Assembly (NCBI RefSeq): GCF_036785885.1
Contig: NC_092312.1
Span: 10,310,001 to 10,374,000, forward strand
Reading direction: 5' to 3'
DNA from: Coffea arabica
Lineage: Eukaryota; Streptophyta; Magnoliopsida; Gentianales; Rubiaceae
Length of the DNA stretch: 64,000 nucleotides
A program made the translations under genes and the position numbers. Every line of letters begins with the position of its first letter. The stretch's first letter is position 1. Below are positions 49,635 through 61,173 of this stretch, one piece after another. The notes under the pieces were generated by a model. That model ran no database searches, was not told the origin of the DNA, and saw only the letters and a list, made by a program, of their open reading frames with translations.

Positions 49635-52600
49635 TGTCGCGCCCCATTTTTCGCGATGGAAAAGAAAAATAAAGTGTGAGGTTTATAAAAGATATGATTT
49701 TATTTTTAAACAAGTTAAAAGGGACCTAGAATGGGACTTAAAAAGAATGCGACAATTTGGGTCCAAAATTTAGTCTAAAAGGGTTTTTAAGAAAAAACAG
49801 GAGTCGCCACTTGGTATGGAGTTTTGGTGTACCAAGTCACCCAAAAAATAAAGTAAAACAAAATAAAACCCTTTTTGACAACTCCAGGTCTTTGAAAACA
49901 AGAGAAAATGGATTCGGGAGTCACGGTTGAAGAAAGGGAAGGCAAAGATTCGATTAACTCAAATCTAAGGCACCCTTTCAACCTAGTCTAAGCTAGTTGC
50001 GAGGTTTAGTCAAAATTTTCCTAATCTAACCCTTAATTTATCACATTTGGATGTTTTCTATATGAATGCAAATCTAAAAAATATCGCAAGGGACAACATG
50101 TTCATTCAAGGGTTTAATTGAACCAATCGCATTAATTGCGAAGGTCAAAATAAATCCTCGAAGGTGTCACAAGGATGCAAATGATGAAAAAGAAAAGAAA
50201 ATAAAAGAAAAGAAATTAAATTATATACATATATATAAGTGATCAAAGAAAAAGGGAATGCAACATAAAGGGTACGGGAGGCAAAAAAATTCGTGACATA
50301 ATTTTCTTATACATGAATTAATAGGGTATTTAAACTAGAAAGTTATAATCACCCATTTCCCATGTTTGAAAAATAATTATCCTAACATGAACAAGCAAAT
50401 GAACTAGCTTAAATGGGATGCAATTCTAAATGACATGATTAGCACCTATAGCGGGTAGGGGATAATAAAATAGGGAATATCATGCAAATGAGAAAAGATC
50501 CTAAAAATGAAAATATGCATGAAAATGTGGTGAATAGCATACAATGATGAATCTAGCGCAAGATGACCTAAAGGGTCTAGCGTTGGACTAGCCCATTTCT
50601 AAAAATCCTTGCTAGCGTTGGACTAGCAAGTAAGCGGAGGGAGAAACCACAACTAGCGTTGGACTAGTGTGGTGACGTCATGCATTAACAATTCATAGCG
50701 AAACAAATAAAACATAAATTAAAACAAATAAACACATAAGAGCACGTAACACATAACACGTAAACATAATATCTAGATGCCAAAATCCTAAGAAAAGCGG
50801 ACAAAACACATAACACATAAGCCACATAAACACGCAACCTATCTATTACATCGGGGGCGCCTAACTACAATCTAGAAGGGAAAAATATAATAAAACAAAT
50901 CTAATTATCCTATCTATTACATTTTTGAGGTATTTAAATGCCTATTGAATCATTATAAAAATTAACTAAAACATATATAAGAAAATTTGAATGAATATTT
51001 AAATCAAGTAAATAAAGCATATAAAAATATATAAACACATAGGAACAAATAGGAGCACATAAGAGCACGTAATTGACATTGAAATAATAAAATAGGGGTA
51101 CCTCCCGTTTGAAGTGGTGACTAAATGGAGTCAAATTGTCCTATTTATACTCACAATGAACAAAAGAATCATGGCACCATTTTAATTGAAAATAATAATA
51201 ATGTTAAAATACAAAATTCACATTAACATGTCAAACGCAAAGAAATTTAAGAACATCTAAAAATTGCAAGTTGAATATGTTCAAAAATAACATAATTAGT
51301 TATTAAAGAAAAGAAACAATCATAATAAAGAGAGTCAAAATTCATCAGGGACTGAATTGCAAAGATTGAAAACTTTTAGGGACAGAAGTTATATTTTTCC
51401 AAAGTTTAAGGGTCAAAATTAAATGAAAGATAAAATTCAAGGACCAAAGTGCAATTAAATTAAGTACCTAAGTGAAAGGAATTTAAAATATTCTGGGCCG
51501 AAGTGAACTACTCCAGAGATCAGGGGCTAAAGTGCAAAATTTGATTTCTGATTGGGGAGAAAAAGGCCATTGGGCCATTATTTATTTCTTTGGGCCGAAA
51601 ACTACCTAAGCCCAACCGAAAATCCATAGAAACGAGCAGGCCAGCCCGTCATTTTATCACTCAAACCCGACCCAGAAATGCATGGGCTCCAGCCTCCTGG
51701 CCCATCCGAAATCCAAAAGAAAAAATAAGCCAAAGCCCATTTCCAAAACCCAACCAAAACTAACTCCTGGCCCAACCGAAGAAAAAACATTAGCCCAAAC
51801 CGTTTTCTTTCTTTTCTTTTCTTTCTTTTTTTTTTTCTTCTTCTTCTCTCTTTTCTTTTTTCCCCGTTCGTTCCGTCTCTTCTTCTTCCCAGGCGAGCTG
51901 AAGCTTCAGCTGGCGGCCATGGTGGTCGCCGGTGGCGCCGCCGCCGCCGACCGCTACCGCCGGTGACCTCTCCGGTTACCAAAAATCCTCAAAATACACC
52001 CCCTCACTCGATTTTTCGCGTAGGTTTCATTTCCGGAGTTAGTTTTTACAAAAGATGATCTGAAAGTGGCCAAAAAGTCAAAATACAGTCCAGTTTTTAT
52101 TTTTTAAAACACCCAAATCTTTCACCAAAAATCATAAAAAAAATATTACAATACTCCTTATAACCTCTATAATACAACTATGATTTTAACTAACCAGAAA
52201 ACAATAACAAAAGACTACATTAAGGCAAAACAGTCCCTAAAAATCTTTTTTGGCATTTTTTCAAACAATTAATATGCATTCACAGACATCATTTCCTTTT
52301 CCTTCATCTAGTTCATGCCATTTCCCAATTTTCAGCAATGCAACAACAACAATACGAGGCAGCCAGCAGAAATGAAAGAAAACTAAACAATGAAGCATTG
52401 ATTTAATGTGCTAGACAAAAACTAAAAAAAATACCTCAATGTAGGTGTGTGTGAGGTTGAGATGGAATCGAGAATTCTGTTTGTTTCCTCCGCCCAAGTC
52501 CGAGAGAGGGAGAGTGAGGGGTCAGGCTGCAAAAATCCGAGTGCTTCCCTTCCTCTTCTTGTGCGTTTCTTTTTTTTTTTTTTTTGCCTCTGCCAAGTGA

Positions 52601-53179
52601 GTCCAGAGGGATTGGAATGCTTTTTTTTTCTTTTTGTGACTTGTCTTTTTGGTCTCCTGAAACTAGAGAGAGCCGAGGGATGTATTTTTGGGGGAGGAAG
52701 AGTGGAGAATTTTTTTCTTTTTGGCCTGTCTCCGTGAGAGCCGAGAGAGGAGATTGAGGAAGTAGTTTTTTTTTCTTTTGTTTGGTTTTTGTTCTCGTCT
52801 GTTAAGAGCTAGCCGAGAGAGGGAGGGAAAATTTTTTCCTTTCTTCCTTCTTCTGTCCTGGAGAGAGCCGAGAGATGTCTTGTAGCCAAAATGGAGCTTG
52901 TGTGCTGAATCTTCCAAAATGATGATTTTCTCAATTAATGAAAAGACAAGTCCATGGTCATTGAGTGTGAAATGGGTTAATAGTTAATTTGGTGAAACAA
53001 AATGATCAAAATGATTTTTTGATTTTTGTTGTTTTGTTGTTTTTTTTTTTTTTCTCTTTTCGTAAAGCAAACCTGCAAAAAATGAGAAAATGTACATTAA
53101 AATACAAGAAAATAAATAACTTATTAAATAGAAAAATCCTGGGAAAATATTAAAAATTGACAAAAATTTGGTGTCTACA
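49635..53179 (+). mobile_element. Nested element 2: probable giant solo LTR (3.5 kb)
   Basis: It begins TGTCGCGCCCCATTTTTCG and ends TTTGGTGTCTACA. It interrupts the reverse transcriptase with a perfect 5-bp target duplication, ATTAT (49630-49634 and 53180-53184). It is of the same family and orientation as nested element 1 but 645 bp shorter and clearly diverged in the middle. A GC-rich GCC-repeat patch lies near 51910-51970. No protein domain or internal LTR pair is seen. Solo LTR status is inferred from TG...CA ends, the single copy of each terminus and the duplication. Confidence 0.82.
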
Positions 53180-53184
53180 ATTAT

Positions 53185-54154
53185 TTCACTATACGTTGAT
53201 GATTTGCTTGTCACAGGAAGTAAACCAATCTTGGTAAATCAGTTTAAGGAGCAGATGAAGCAAGTCTTTGAAATGACAGACTTGGGAGAGATGTTCTATT
53301 TTCTTGGCATGGAGGTTATTCAATCTCAACAAGAAATCTTCATAAGTCAAGACAGATATGCAAGAGATGTGTTGAAAAAGTTTAATATGGAAAGTTGCAA
53401 ATTAATTAGTACTCCATTGATTGAGAATGAGAAGCTTAGTAAAGATGATGGAGCTGCCAAAGTTGATGAAGACCTGTACAGAAGTCTTGTAGGTTGTTTG
53501 ATGTATCTTACAGCAACAAGGCTTGATATTATGTATGCTGTGAGTTTACTGTCTAGATTTATGCATTGTGCAAGTGAGTTGCACTTCAAAACTGCAAAAA
53601 GAGTACTCAGGTATGTCAAAGGCAATGCTAACTTTGGAGTTTGTTTCAAAAAATCAGAAAAATTGGAGTTACATGGCTATTCAGATAGTAACTGGACTGA
53701 TTCATATGATGATATGAGGAGCACTTCTGGATACTTGTTCAACCTGGGTTCTGGATGTTTTTCATGGAATTCCAAGAAGCAAGATGTGGTAACTCAATCT
53801 ACCGCTGAGGCAGAATATGTTGTTGCTACGACTGCTGTTAATCAAGCCTTATGGCTTAGGGAATTGTTAGCTGATCTAAATCAAGTTCAACAAGAGGCTA
53901 CTCAAATTTTTGTTGATAATGAAGCTGCTATAGCTATTTCCAACAATCCAGTGTTTCATGGGAAGACTAAGCACTTCAAAATTAAATATTATTTTCTTCG
54001 AGAGGTTCAAAAGAATGAAGAAATTGTTCTAGTTCATTGCAAGACTGATTATCAGATTGCAGATATTTTTACGAAAGCCTTGTCCAAAACAAGGTTTGAA
54101 TGCCTAAGAAGACAGTTGGGGATCTGCAGTAAAAGTGGCAAGGAGGGGTGTTGA
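53185..54154 (+). pseudogene. Copia reverse transcriptase C-terminal part and RNase H
   Basis: After the insertion the frame resumes with the catalytic SLYVDDLLVTGS, then KQVFEMTDLGEMFYFLGMEV and the RNase H part (GYSDSNWTDSYDDMRSTSG, STAEAEYVV and HGKTKHFKIKYYFLRE). It is open from 53168 to the stop at 54152-54154, just inside the 3' LTR. This 3' piece is itself free of stops, but it has lost its upstream half. Confidence 0.9.
54131..54148 (+). promoter_or_regulatory. Polypurine tract of the copia element
   Basis: AAAAGTGGCAAGGAGGGG lies directly before the 3' LTR. Its purine-rich end fits the priming site for plus-strand synthesis. Confidence 0.75.
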
Positions 54155-54488
54155 GATATGCCAACTTTTCCTACAGATTTTATCAGATTAAGTTTGATAT
54201 CAGAATAATTTAGTTGGTAGAAGAATAAGTCTTATTGTTAGGATATTTGCTAATCAAAATCATATTGGTTTGATAACAAATATTTTAGTTAAGATTTGCT
54301 AGGTAGAAAATCATGTTATCAAATAGTTTTTGTTGAGATTTTCTAGAGAATTGTTAGCTGAAATTGTTTTAGTTTGTTTCTTTGTAAACACTATAAATAG
54401 GGTGTTGATGAATGAAGAAATTAAGTTCCTTTTTTTTTGGCCCTCAATATAGTCTTGATATCTTTGTTTATACTTCAAATAACCAACA
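54149..54488 (+). repeat. 3' LTR of the copia element
   Basis: It is the 340-bp partner of 42062-42401, with a TATA box CTATAAATA at 54391-54399. It is followed by the right target duplication TCAAG (54489-54493). Confidence 0.95.
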
Positions 54489-54930
54489 TCAAGAGATCCA
54501 TATGTCAGTACTAAATTTATCCTAATAATCTCGCATCATAAATTTAAAGTTGGGTCGGACAGAAATTCCTCTAGGAAAAAGGGTAGCAAAATTTTTCAGT
54601 TGAAAATAGTTGAGAAGTTAAGAAAGTGTTGCAATCCAAATCAAAATGGAAAAGACAATATCCAATTGTCGATTCGATGTGGCCTGAAGTAGGGTAGAAC
54701 TGCAATCACTATTAAAATTTCCCAATTAGATGCAGTGAGCCATACCATCACAATGACTGTCCAAATATTGTCTCAATATTGTTCATGTAGTTATAGATAT
54801 TGTTCACTCACATAACTTGGTGCATGAATTATTAGGATCAAATCTAATCTCAAGAACTATACATCCACAGGTCCAAATATTCACCAAGCATGCATGCCAC
54901 TGCACATTCTATTACAATTTAAATGAATTC

Positions 54931-57900
54931 TTAACGAGCTTGCATCAAAGTAATTGTCATTTCATCGACCGATACAGCTCCTATGCTTGCAGATGACGAA
55001 TATGGAAGATTACTACCATTATTAACTTTTTTTATGACAAATGCAGGCTGTTTAGGAGAAACTGAAGGCAGCGCCGTTCCATTTGATAGCATGGAAAGTA
55101 CTTGGGACATGGTTGGCCGATCACTCGCCTGTTCTTGAACGCACAAAAGGCCAATTTGAATGCATCTCAGTACTTCATCTTGATTATACGAGTCCCTCAT
55201 TGATGGATCAACTATTTCCAGGGCCTTATCTTCTTTCCACAGATCCCAAACCTGAAGCGTAGAATCAAGCACATATATCAAAAAACAGAGAGTTTTCCTT
55301 TTCGTCAATCATAAATATGTTAGCCATGTCATCGAATTAGATTTCATGACTGCAGAATTATGCAAGCATGCTTACATATCCAATCAAATTGATAGCGTTA
55401 TCATGGAAATAACTGCTATTCTTTCTGCCGCTGATAATCTCCAAGAGCAAAACCCCATAACTGAAAACGTCTGATTTATCAGAAAAGAGCCCTTGCATTG
55501 CATATTCTGGTGACATGTACCCACTGCAATCACACATATATCATATTAATTAGTCCTATGCTATTGCAAGTAATCTCTTCATATTAGTATTCATTCCAAC
55601 TTCAGTACTCTGCAAACTGATGATCAGACTCAGAAGTAGCTGACTATTTAAAAAAAAAAAAAAGAATCAGAACACTTACTAGGTTCCCACCACTCTGTTT
55701 GTGTTAGCCTCCATTTGACCTGCTCCAAATATTCTAGCCATGCCAAAGTCTGATATTTTTGGCTCCATACCAGCATCTAGTAAAACATTGCTTGCTTTCA
55801 GATCCCTGTGGATAATTCTTAATCGCGAATCGCGGTGAAGATACACAAGTCCCCGAGCAATGCCTAGTATTATTTCAAAGCGTTTTCTCCAATTGAGCAA
55901 TGCAGCTTTTTCTTTATCTGGACAATGCATATCGACTATCCATCACATTTTCATTCAGCATCTTAACATAATTCTTATTCAAATTGAGGGGTGAAAAATA
56001 ATTTCTCAAGGCTGAAGGAAGATTGATGAACAAATATAGGGCGGCATGCAATGCCACTTTTCCGAATTGTAGAAAGTTATCATCGTTTTGTGCTTGTACC
56101 AAATGTTTTTCAATTTCAGAAAATGAGAATGTGCGACCACGTATGCACAAGATGAGTATAGTACTGCTGATAGAAGCATACCGAAGATGAAATTGTCGAG
56201 TCCCTTATTTGGCAGGTATTCATAAACTAGCATTTTCTCATCTTGCTGGATGCAACATCCCAAAAGCTTAACAAGATTCCTGTGCTGTAGTTTTGCTATC
56301 AGTGTAACTTCATTCTTGAATTCCTCAATCCCTTGTCCTGAACTTTTTGACAATCTTTTGATAGCTATTTCTCTACCAGTATGCAGTCGACCCTGAAATT
56401 AGAATCTAGAAACCAATAGGTTATCTTGTCCAGAAGGTAGCAAAACAAATGGAAAACTGAATTTATCATGGACAAGGAGAAGTCACCATGTAAACTGTTC
56501 CAAATCCACCCTCTCCAAGTTTGTTAGCAAGGGAGAAATTGTTGGTTGCTGAAGATATGGTTCTTAGGTCGAAAACCGACAAATCTGTATTTTCATCTAT
56601 TTCCTTTGTTGTTGAAGAAGCTCCGTAGGACGGTCTTGGACTAATGTTAAAGCTGAGCAGCCGCTTGATGTACTGTCTTTTACCTGCCCTTATACACAAG
56701 CATTTCAAGAAGTCATAATGGAATTCAGAGAATTAGAAGAAAAATTCTAATCGGTAATGGTTGGTTTAGTTCTCTAATTAGGATTGAAGTCAAAATCTTG
56801 AAGCTTAAAGTCATCGTGTCATGATTTTTTGTACCCTGAACTTTGAAGAAAAGATCAGAAATTTCTGAGCTTTTAAGTATGTATATCTATGAAGCAGAAT
56901 TTTACTGCCAAATCGATCTTGCAATAGAAAGATACAAATGCATTATTGTAATTCAAAGTAATTTGTTTACCTTTTCTATTCTTGAGTACCACCCATGACA
57001 AAAATAGCAGTATGAGAACTCCTGCTGCAGATGCTACAACAATGATTACCAACTTTTTGCTCCGCGAGTCCTTTGAACTCTTTAGAAATTCAGCTGCAAA
57101 GATGGAAAGACCACTCAATTGATTAGCTCAGCATGTTGCAAACAAGTCCAATTTGTAAATATTTAAGATTAAAAAACCTGGGAAGTCCCTAAACTATTGT
57201 CGTTATCTATTTTTGACCCCTTATCTAAATTTTGCTTTTGATTGGCCCTTAAACAATTAAAATCACATACTTTGAGGACTTCGGTGACTTTAGACATAAA
57301 TTTAGCCGGATTTAAAGGGCTTTTTTGTCAGTTCACAATTAAAGTAATGGCACCAGCATTAGAAACCCTAAAAAAAAGGCAATCCTTCAACGACTGCTAA
57401 AGGATCTGAAGAAGAAGAAGAAGAAGAAGAAGGACAGGGTGTAAAAATGAAACTTGAAAATGCATAGCCAATAGATTGTACATATGGATATTGGAGTGTC
57501 TCTTTTGTTATTGGATTAAAGGTAGCAACGGATGATTCGTTGTCCATTAGCAATGAATCCTCCTTGGAATAGCAGATTGCATGATCTTTTAGTGCCTTGG
57601 GAACTGAAAAAGAGTACTTGGCATTCCACTTGGAATCAACAAAGCTGTAGAGTCCTCTTGATCTTTCCAGGAATATTAGACATGGAGAGAATGTGTTGGT
57701 GGTCCTCATCGGAATGGTGGAGTCGCAGAGGCTGTTGACACATCGGAAGTTTATACAGCCAACAAAAGAAAGTTTTCTAGCAGGGAGAGCAAGTATTTTT
57801 GAAGGGACATCACACAACAATTTCCTTTATTTTGCTTCTCCTGATCTATTCCCCACCAAACTCTTCACCTTGATTTCCTTTTGTTCCACCTCCATCCGTC

Positions 57901-59893
57901 CTCTTAGTTGTTCTTCTTCTTCTGATTTCCCAGAGATTCTAACTATTTCTTGCTGATGATTACTAGTGTCTCCCCTATGATGATTATCCTTAAAAAAAAG
58001 CCCTAAAAAGAGGCAATCCTCGATTTTTTACAGGATTTTTTGAAGAAAATCTAACGGTGTTTTGAAGCAATTGAAGGGCCGCCTCTTTTTAGGGATACTA
58101 GTCCTGATACTTCAATTGTAAACGGATCAAAATACCCTTTAAATCCAGCTAAATTTATGCTTAAAGTCACTAAAAATCCTTAAAATATGCAATTTTAATT
58201 GTTTAAGGACCAATCGAAAACAAATTTTAGATAAGGGATCAAAAAGTAGACAATCACAATATTTTAAAGACTCCCCAAGTTTTTTACTCAATATTTAACT
58301 ATCTCCTTTCCTAGGATGTCAATCATTCAGAGGAAAGAAAGTCGCGAAACATTGACTGCCGGGCTTGACTCCGAGTCCATTTTTCCTTTTTCCATATCAC
58401 TTTTGATTCGTGTATGGAGTACGTTTTTATCAGTAATGAATTCGTCATTGACTTGATGTCAAAATGTGATTGAATCGTCTCTAGCTAACTAACTGACGAA
58501 ATCTAGTGCTCCTAATTTTCTCACTTTTGAGTTCCTTTCATGGGAATTTAAACAAGAAACAACAAAGATTGGTAGATGAACAATTGATAAAGAAAATTGA
58601 CAGCTTACCTAACTCCGCGGCTGTAAGTCTGATGTAAACATCCTGGCCTCCATTGGAAAACTGCCTGATATCTATCAAGTTCCCGTACCAAGTGATGCAG
58701 CCACTTCCGCCACGACTGATATTAGCACTTGCATAAGCTGTGCATGAACAATTTCTTAAGCACAAATCCTGGCACTCTTTTGATCCCACACCCTCATTCA
58801 CTCTAGCATTTGAAGTGTCAGGAACCTTCACAAAGGTCAATTTTATGAATCCGTCAGTGCTGTTTCCGCACGTCTTTTCTCCTTGCTTTCTGGTGCACCC
58901 ATTGATTGCATCCCTCAGATACCATTCACTTTTCACCTTAGGCACAAAACCTGGAAGACATTTACACTCGAATTCACCCAAATTGTAAGGGTCACAGTCA
59001 CTGAATGTGCCACAATGGCTGTAATAGTCGCATTGATCCCTGGGGGCAGACCAAAATTTGACCCAGCTATGCTCACCTCCTTGCCAAGTTAGCCTCTCCA
59101 TGGTCCCTGATTCATTTAATACTAATCTAGAAAAAATATTGGGATCGTGAATACTATAGGAGAGGCTAACTCCATCATTATTATCGACATAGCTAACTGT
59201 GAAGATGAACTTTGAAGTCATGTCTGGTACTCCACTCAATTGGATCCCATTCCATGGCCCTGTTCGCCATAGCCGGTCTGATCGTTTGTACAAAAAGAAT
59301 TGGGGTGAGCCATTTAGCTCCATGTTGAAACGAAAATCACCCGTCCCAGGATCATCTTGTGACTTCCAAGAGGTCAGGACTGTCTTAAATCCAGATGTCC
59401 GGTTCACCCCAAGTTTCATGTGAGGAAGCAAAGTATTAGTGGGAAAATCAAAACTTTGCCATGCTACAATGCTTCTGCTTTGATCTTGAAACAACATCAA
59501 ATTCCCTGTTTCAGTGAGCTGAACAGAAGAAGAGCTAGTGGATAACATGCCTGAAACATTGGTGGACCATAGCAAAAGGTTGCTGGATTCATCGCGTAGA
59601 ATAAGATTTCCTGATTTTTCAATGGATACAACTCCATTGGTGCCATTTACGGGACTGTCCCTATTGGCTACCCAGACAACAGTTTGTTCTGGAACTTTGT
59701 TGTACCAGATGCCGAGATATCGGTTTCCAGAAATTCCAGGGCTAAAGAAACCAAAAGCAAAGGAGTTTCCACTAGACACTAAAAGATCTCCATCTTTGAA
59801 AGATTGGTTTTGTGTGATGGAGTCCTTGGAAGTGCAATACCGGATAAGAATCAGGAGGAGAGAAGCCAACAAGTACCTTTTCTGGTGTTGCAT
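54931..59893 (-). CDS. G-type lectin S-receptor-like serine/threonine kinase, intact
   Basis: Seven exons (to 58609; 56971-57093; 56487-56683; 56182-56392; 55680-55917; 55376-55523; 54931-55251) join in frame to 840 residues from the ATG at 59893. The order is: signal peptide ([20 protein letters not shown]), bulb-type lectin domain ([20 protein letters not shown]), S-locus domain ([12 protein letters not shown]), EGF-like ([14 protein letters not shown]), PAN ([16 protein letters not shown]), and a membrane span near 443-465. The kinase has GEGGFG at 526-531, K547, HRDLKASN (D644), DFG (D662) and YMSPEY. All catalytic residues are present, so an active plasma-membrane kinase is expected. These receptors act in defence, self-recognition or ligand sensing (family knowledge); the ligand is unknown. 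The frame is open to 59956 but only with GTG. The earlier ATG at 59923 is possible, though it would leave a leader of about 10 nt after the TATA box. Intron 1 holds a Pack-MULE. Best match in feel: the At1g11410/RKS1 group. Confidence 0.93.
57167..58289. mobile_element. Pack-MULE in intron 1 of the intact receptor kinase
   Basis: A 9-bp target duplication, AATATTTAA (57158-57166 and 58290-58298), flanks inverted ends of about 195 bp. The left end starts GATTAAAAAACCTGGGAAG and the right, reverse-complemented, GAGTAAAAAACTTGGGGAG. They agree at about 80% by eye, for example CCCTTATCTAAA and CCTTAAACAATTAAAAT. Duplication size and long inverted ends place it in the Mutator superfamily. The 1123-bp element has no transposase and carries a fragment of an F-box/DUF295 gene, so it fits the Pack-MULE definition. 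Host splice sites are not disturbed. Confidence 0.88.
57368..57820 (-). pseudogene. Captured F-box/DUF295 (KIB-type) gene fragment
   Basis: On the minus strand 150 codons stay open. The start resembles a degraded F-box ([25 protein letters not shown]), followed by the DUF295 beta-propeller signature: [53 protein letters not shown]295 F-box proteins are plant SCF-type or plastid-related proteins of about 350-400 residues. Only the N-terminal third or so is present, and it has no ATG (the frame begins after a stop near 57822). A GAA repeat (Ser codons on the minus strand) near 57410 ends the similarity. It lies wholly inside the Pack-MULE, in the same transcription direction as the host receptor gene. 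Confidence 0.75.
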
Positions 59894-59961
59894 GGTTCCT
59901 TCAAGGCTTCTTGCCTTTTGCATTTGGAAGTTTGAAAGGGAGTGTTGGGATGCCACTTTTT

Positions 59962-59970
59962 GTATATAGA
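59962..59970 (-). promoter_or_regulatory. TATA box of the intact receptor kinase
   Basis: CTATATACA on the minus strand lies 39 bp before the ATG at 59923 and 69 bp before that at 59893. With transcription starting ~30 bp downstream, the ATG at 59893 would have a leader of about 40 nt. This spacing is the reason for preferring it. Confidence 0.55.
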
Positions 59971-60170
59971 CTCGTCAATTACATGTGTTCAAGTGGTTGA
60001 GAAAACAGAATTTAAATAAAACAAAATCAAAATAGTATTTAAGGTGATTCTTGAAACATAGGCAGCATGCTAATTGAAAAAATGGTTCCCACGAGTTCAC
60101 CAACATTTTGACCTCTTTACTTTGGATATTGTGAGCTGTATTCTGCAAAGTATTAATACTAAGCACTAAG

Positions 60171-61173
60171 CAGGACGCCCGTGCAAGTTCAGGTGTGCTT
60201 TCCTAAATTCCTTTCTGAAGTGCTCATAAGATATGGAGAGGGAAGTAGTCCGACTATAAGGTAGTGAGATATCTATGATCAGGTTTATGCTGATATTTTC
60301 ACAAACGATACTTTTTTTTTATAATATAAGTGAAAGGGCTCGATACGAGACCTTTTATTTAGACTCTCTCTCACTCTCGCCACCCAATCCATTTCTCCCT
60401 TTATGACTGACATTAGAGTCTACTGAATTTTTTTTTTTTTTGAAAGTTTTAGAGTTTCTTTTAGTAACTTTTACTATTGACATCATTTTTGGGCTTTGTA
60501 TTGGCAGCAAGTATGAAATTTCCAAAGAGCTAGTATCAAGTATTCAATGCTACGGTGATAATCATAAGCCTCTCTTTAATTAATGCAATGAGGTTCATCA
60601 TATTTAATTAATTGATTGATACGTACCACAGAAGCATTGGTACCAGCTGGTAGATTTTTCAACTTAAAAAAAAAAAAAACTTACTCAAGTGTCCGGTTTC
60701 TGCAGGTATAGTACAAAGGTAGCATTTTGTGAAATAGAAAAAAGAGGACGTATGGTAATGTAATGTGCACGTATTTACCTTTGATTTTGCATTTCGCATT
60801 AGAACAAGTGTCCATCAAACGTTGAAGAGTCAGAATCACATTAAATTCGATGTATCTGTTTCCTTTAGTACTGACTTTTGCCTCTCAGTGTTACTTTTGC
60901 ACCATTTAATCCATTTTTGCTTAAGATCACCATAAAAAACTTGATTAAAATATGGGAAATTACTGCAGCCCCCCCCTCTCCTCTCCTCTCCTCTCCCTTT
61001 CTAATTTAGAAGCACAAATGCTTTTTCTGCAATTGTATCAGTCACTTGCCATTTCTCCTTAAAGTGATATTCTTGAAATTCATAGTCAAAACTACACATG
61101 AACATTAGATCACATAAAAGTACAATAGTTGCACTCTGCGTACAACTATGGTAAAAGTTGCAATGAATTTTGG
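60171..61173. other. Intergenic DNA between the two minus-strand receptor kinases
   Basis: No gene is seen. A CTCTC minisatellite lies at about 60974-60998. A segment near 60330-60420 (GGGCTCGATACGAGACC and nearby T-run) resembles a decayed SINE-type repeat. Confidence 0.45.

Larger units (their letters stand above)
42062..54488 (+). mobile_element. Ty1/copia LTR retrotransposon split by two nested insertions
   Basis: LTRs of 340 bp (42062-42401 and 54149-54488) start TGTTGAG and end AACCAACA. The 5-bp target duplication TCAAG flanks them (42057-42061 and 54489-54493). Without the two inserted elements (42901-47090 and 49635-53179) the copia element is about 4.7 kb, a normal length. The order gag, protease, integrase, reverse transcriptase, RNase H is that of Ty1/copia. 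The LTRs differ at about 13-14 sites, nearly all transitions, so roughly 96% identity by eye. All coding parts carry stops or frameshifts, so it cannot act on its own. Confidence 0.95.

Noticed and set aside
51602-51982. Arg/Gly-rich open frame (126 codons) in the GC-rich patch of nested element 2
   Set aside because: Low-complexity translation of GCC and CTT repeats inside a probable LTR; no domain.
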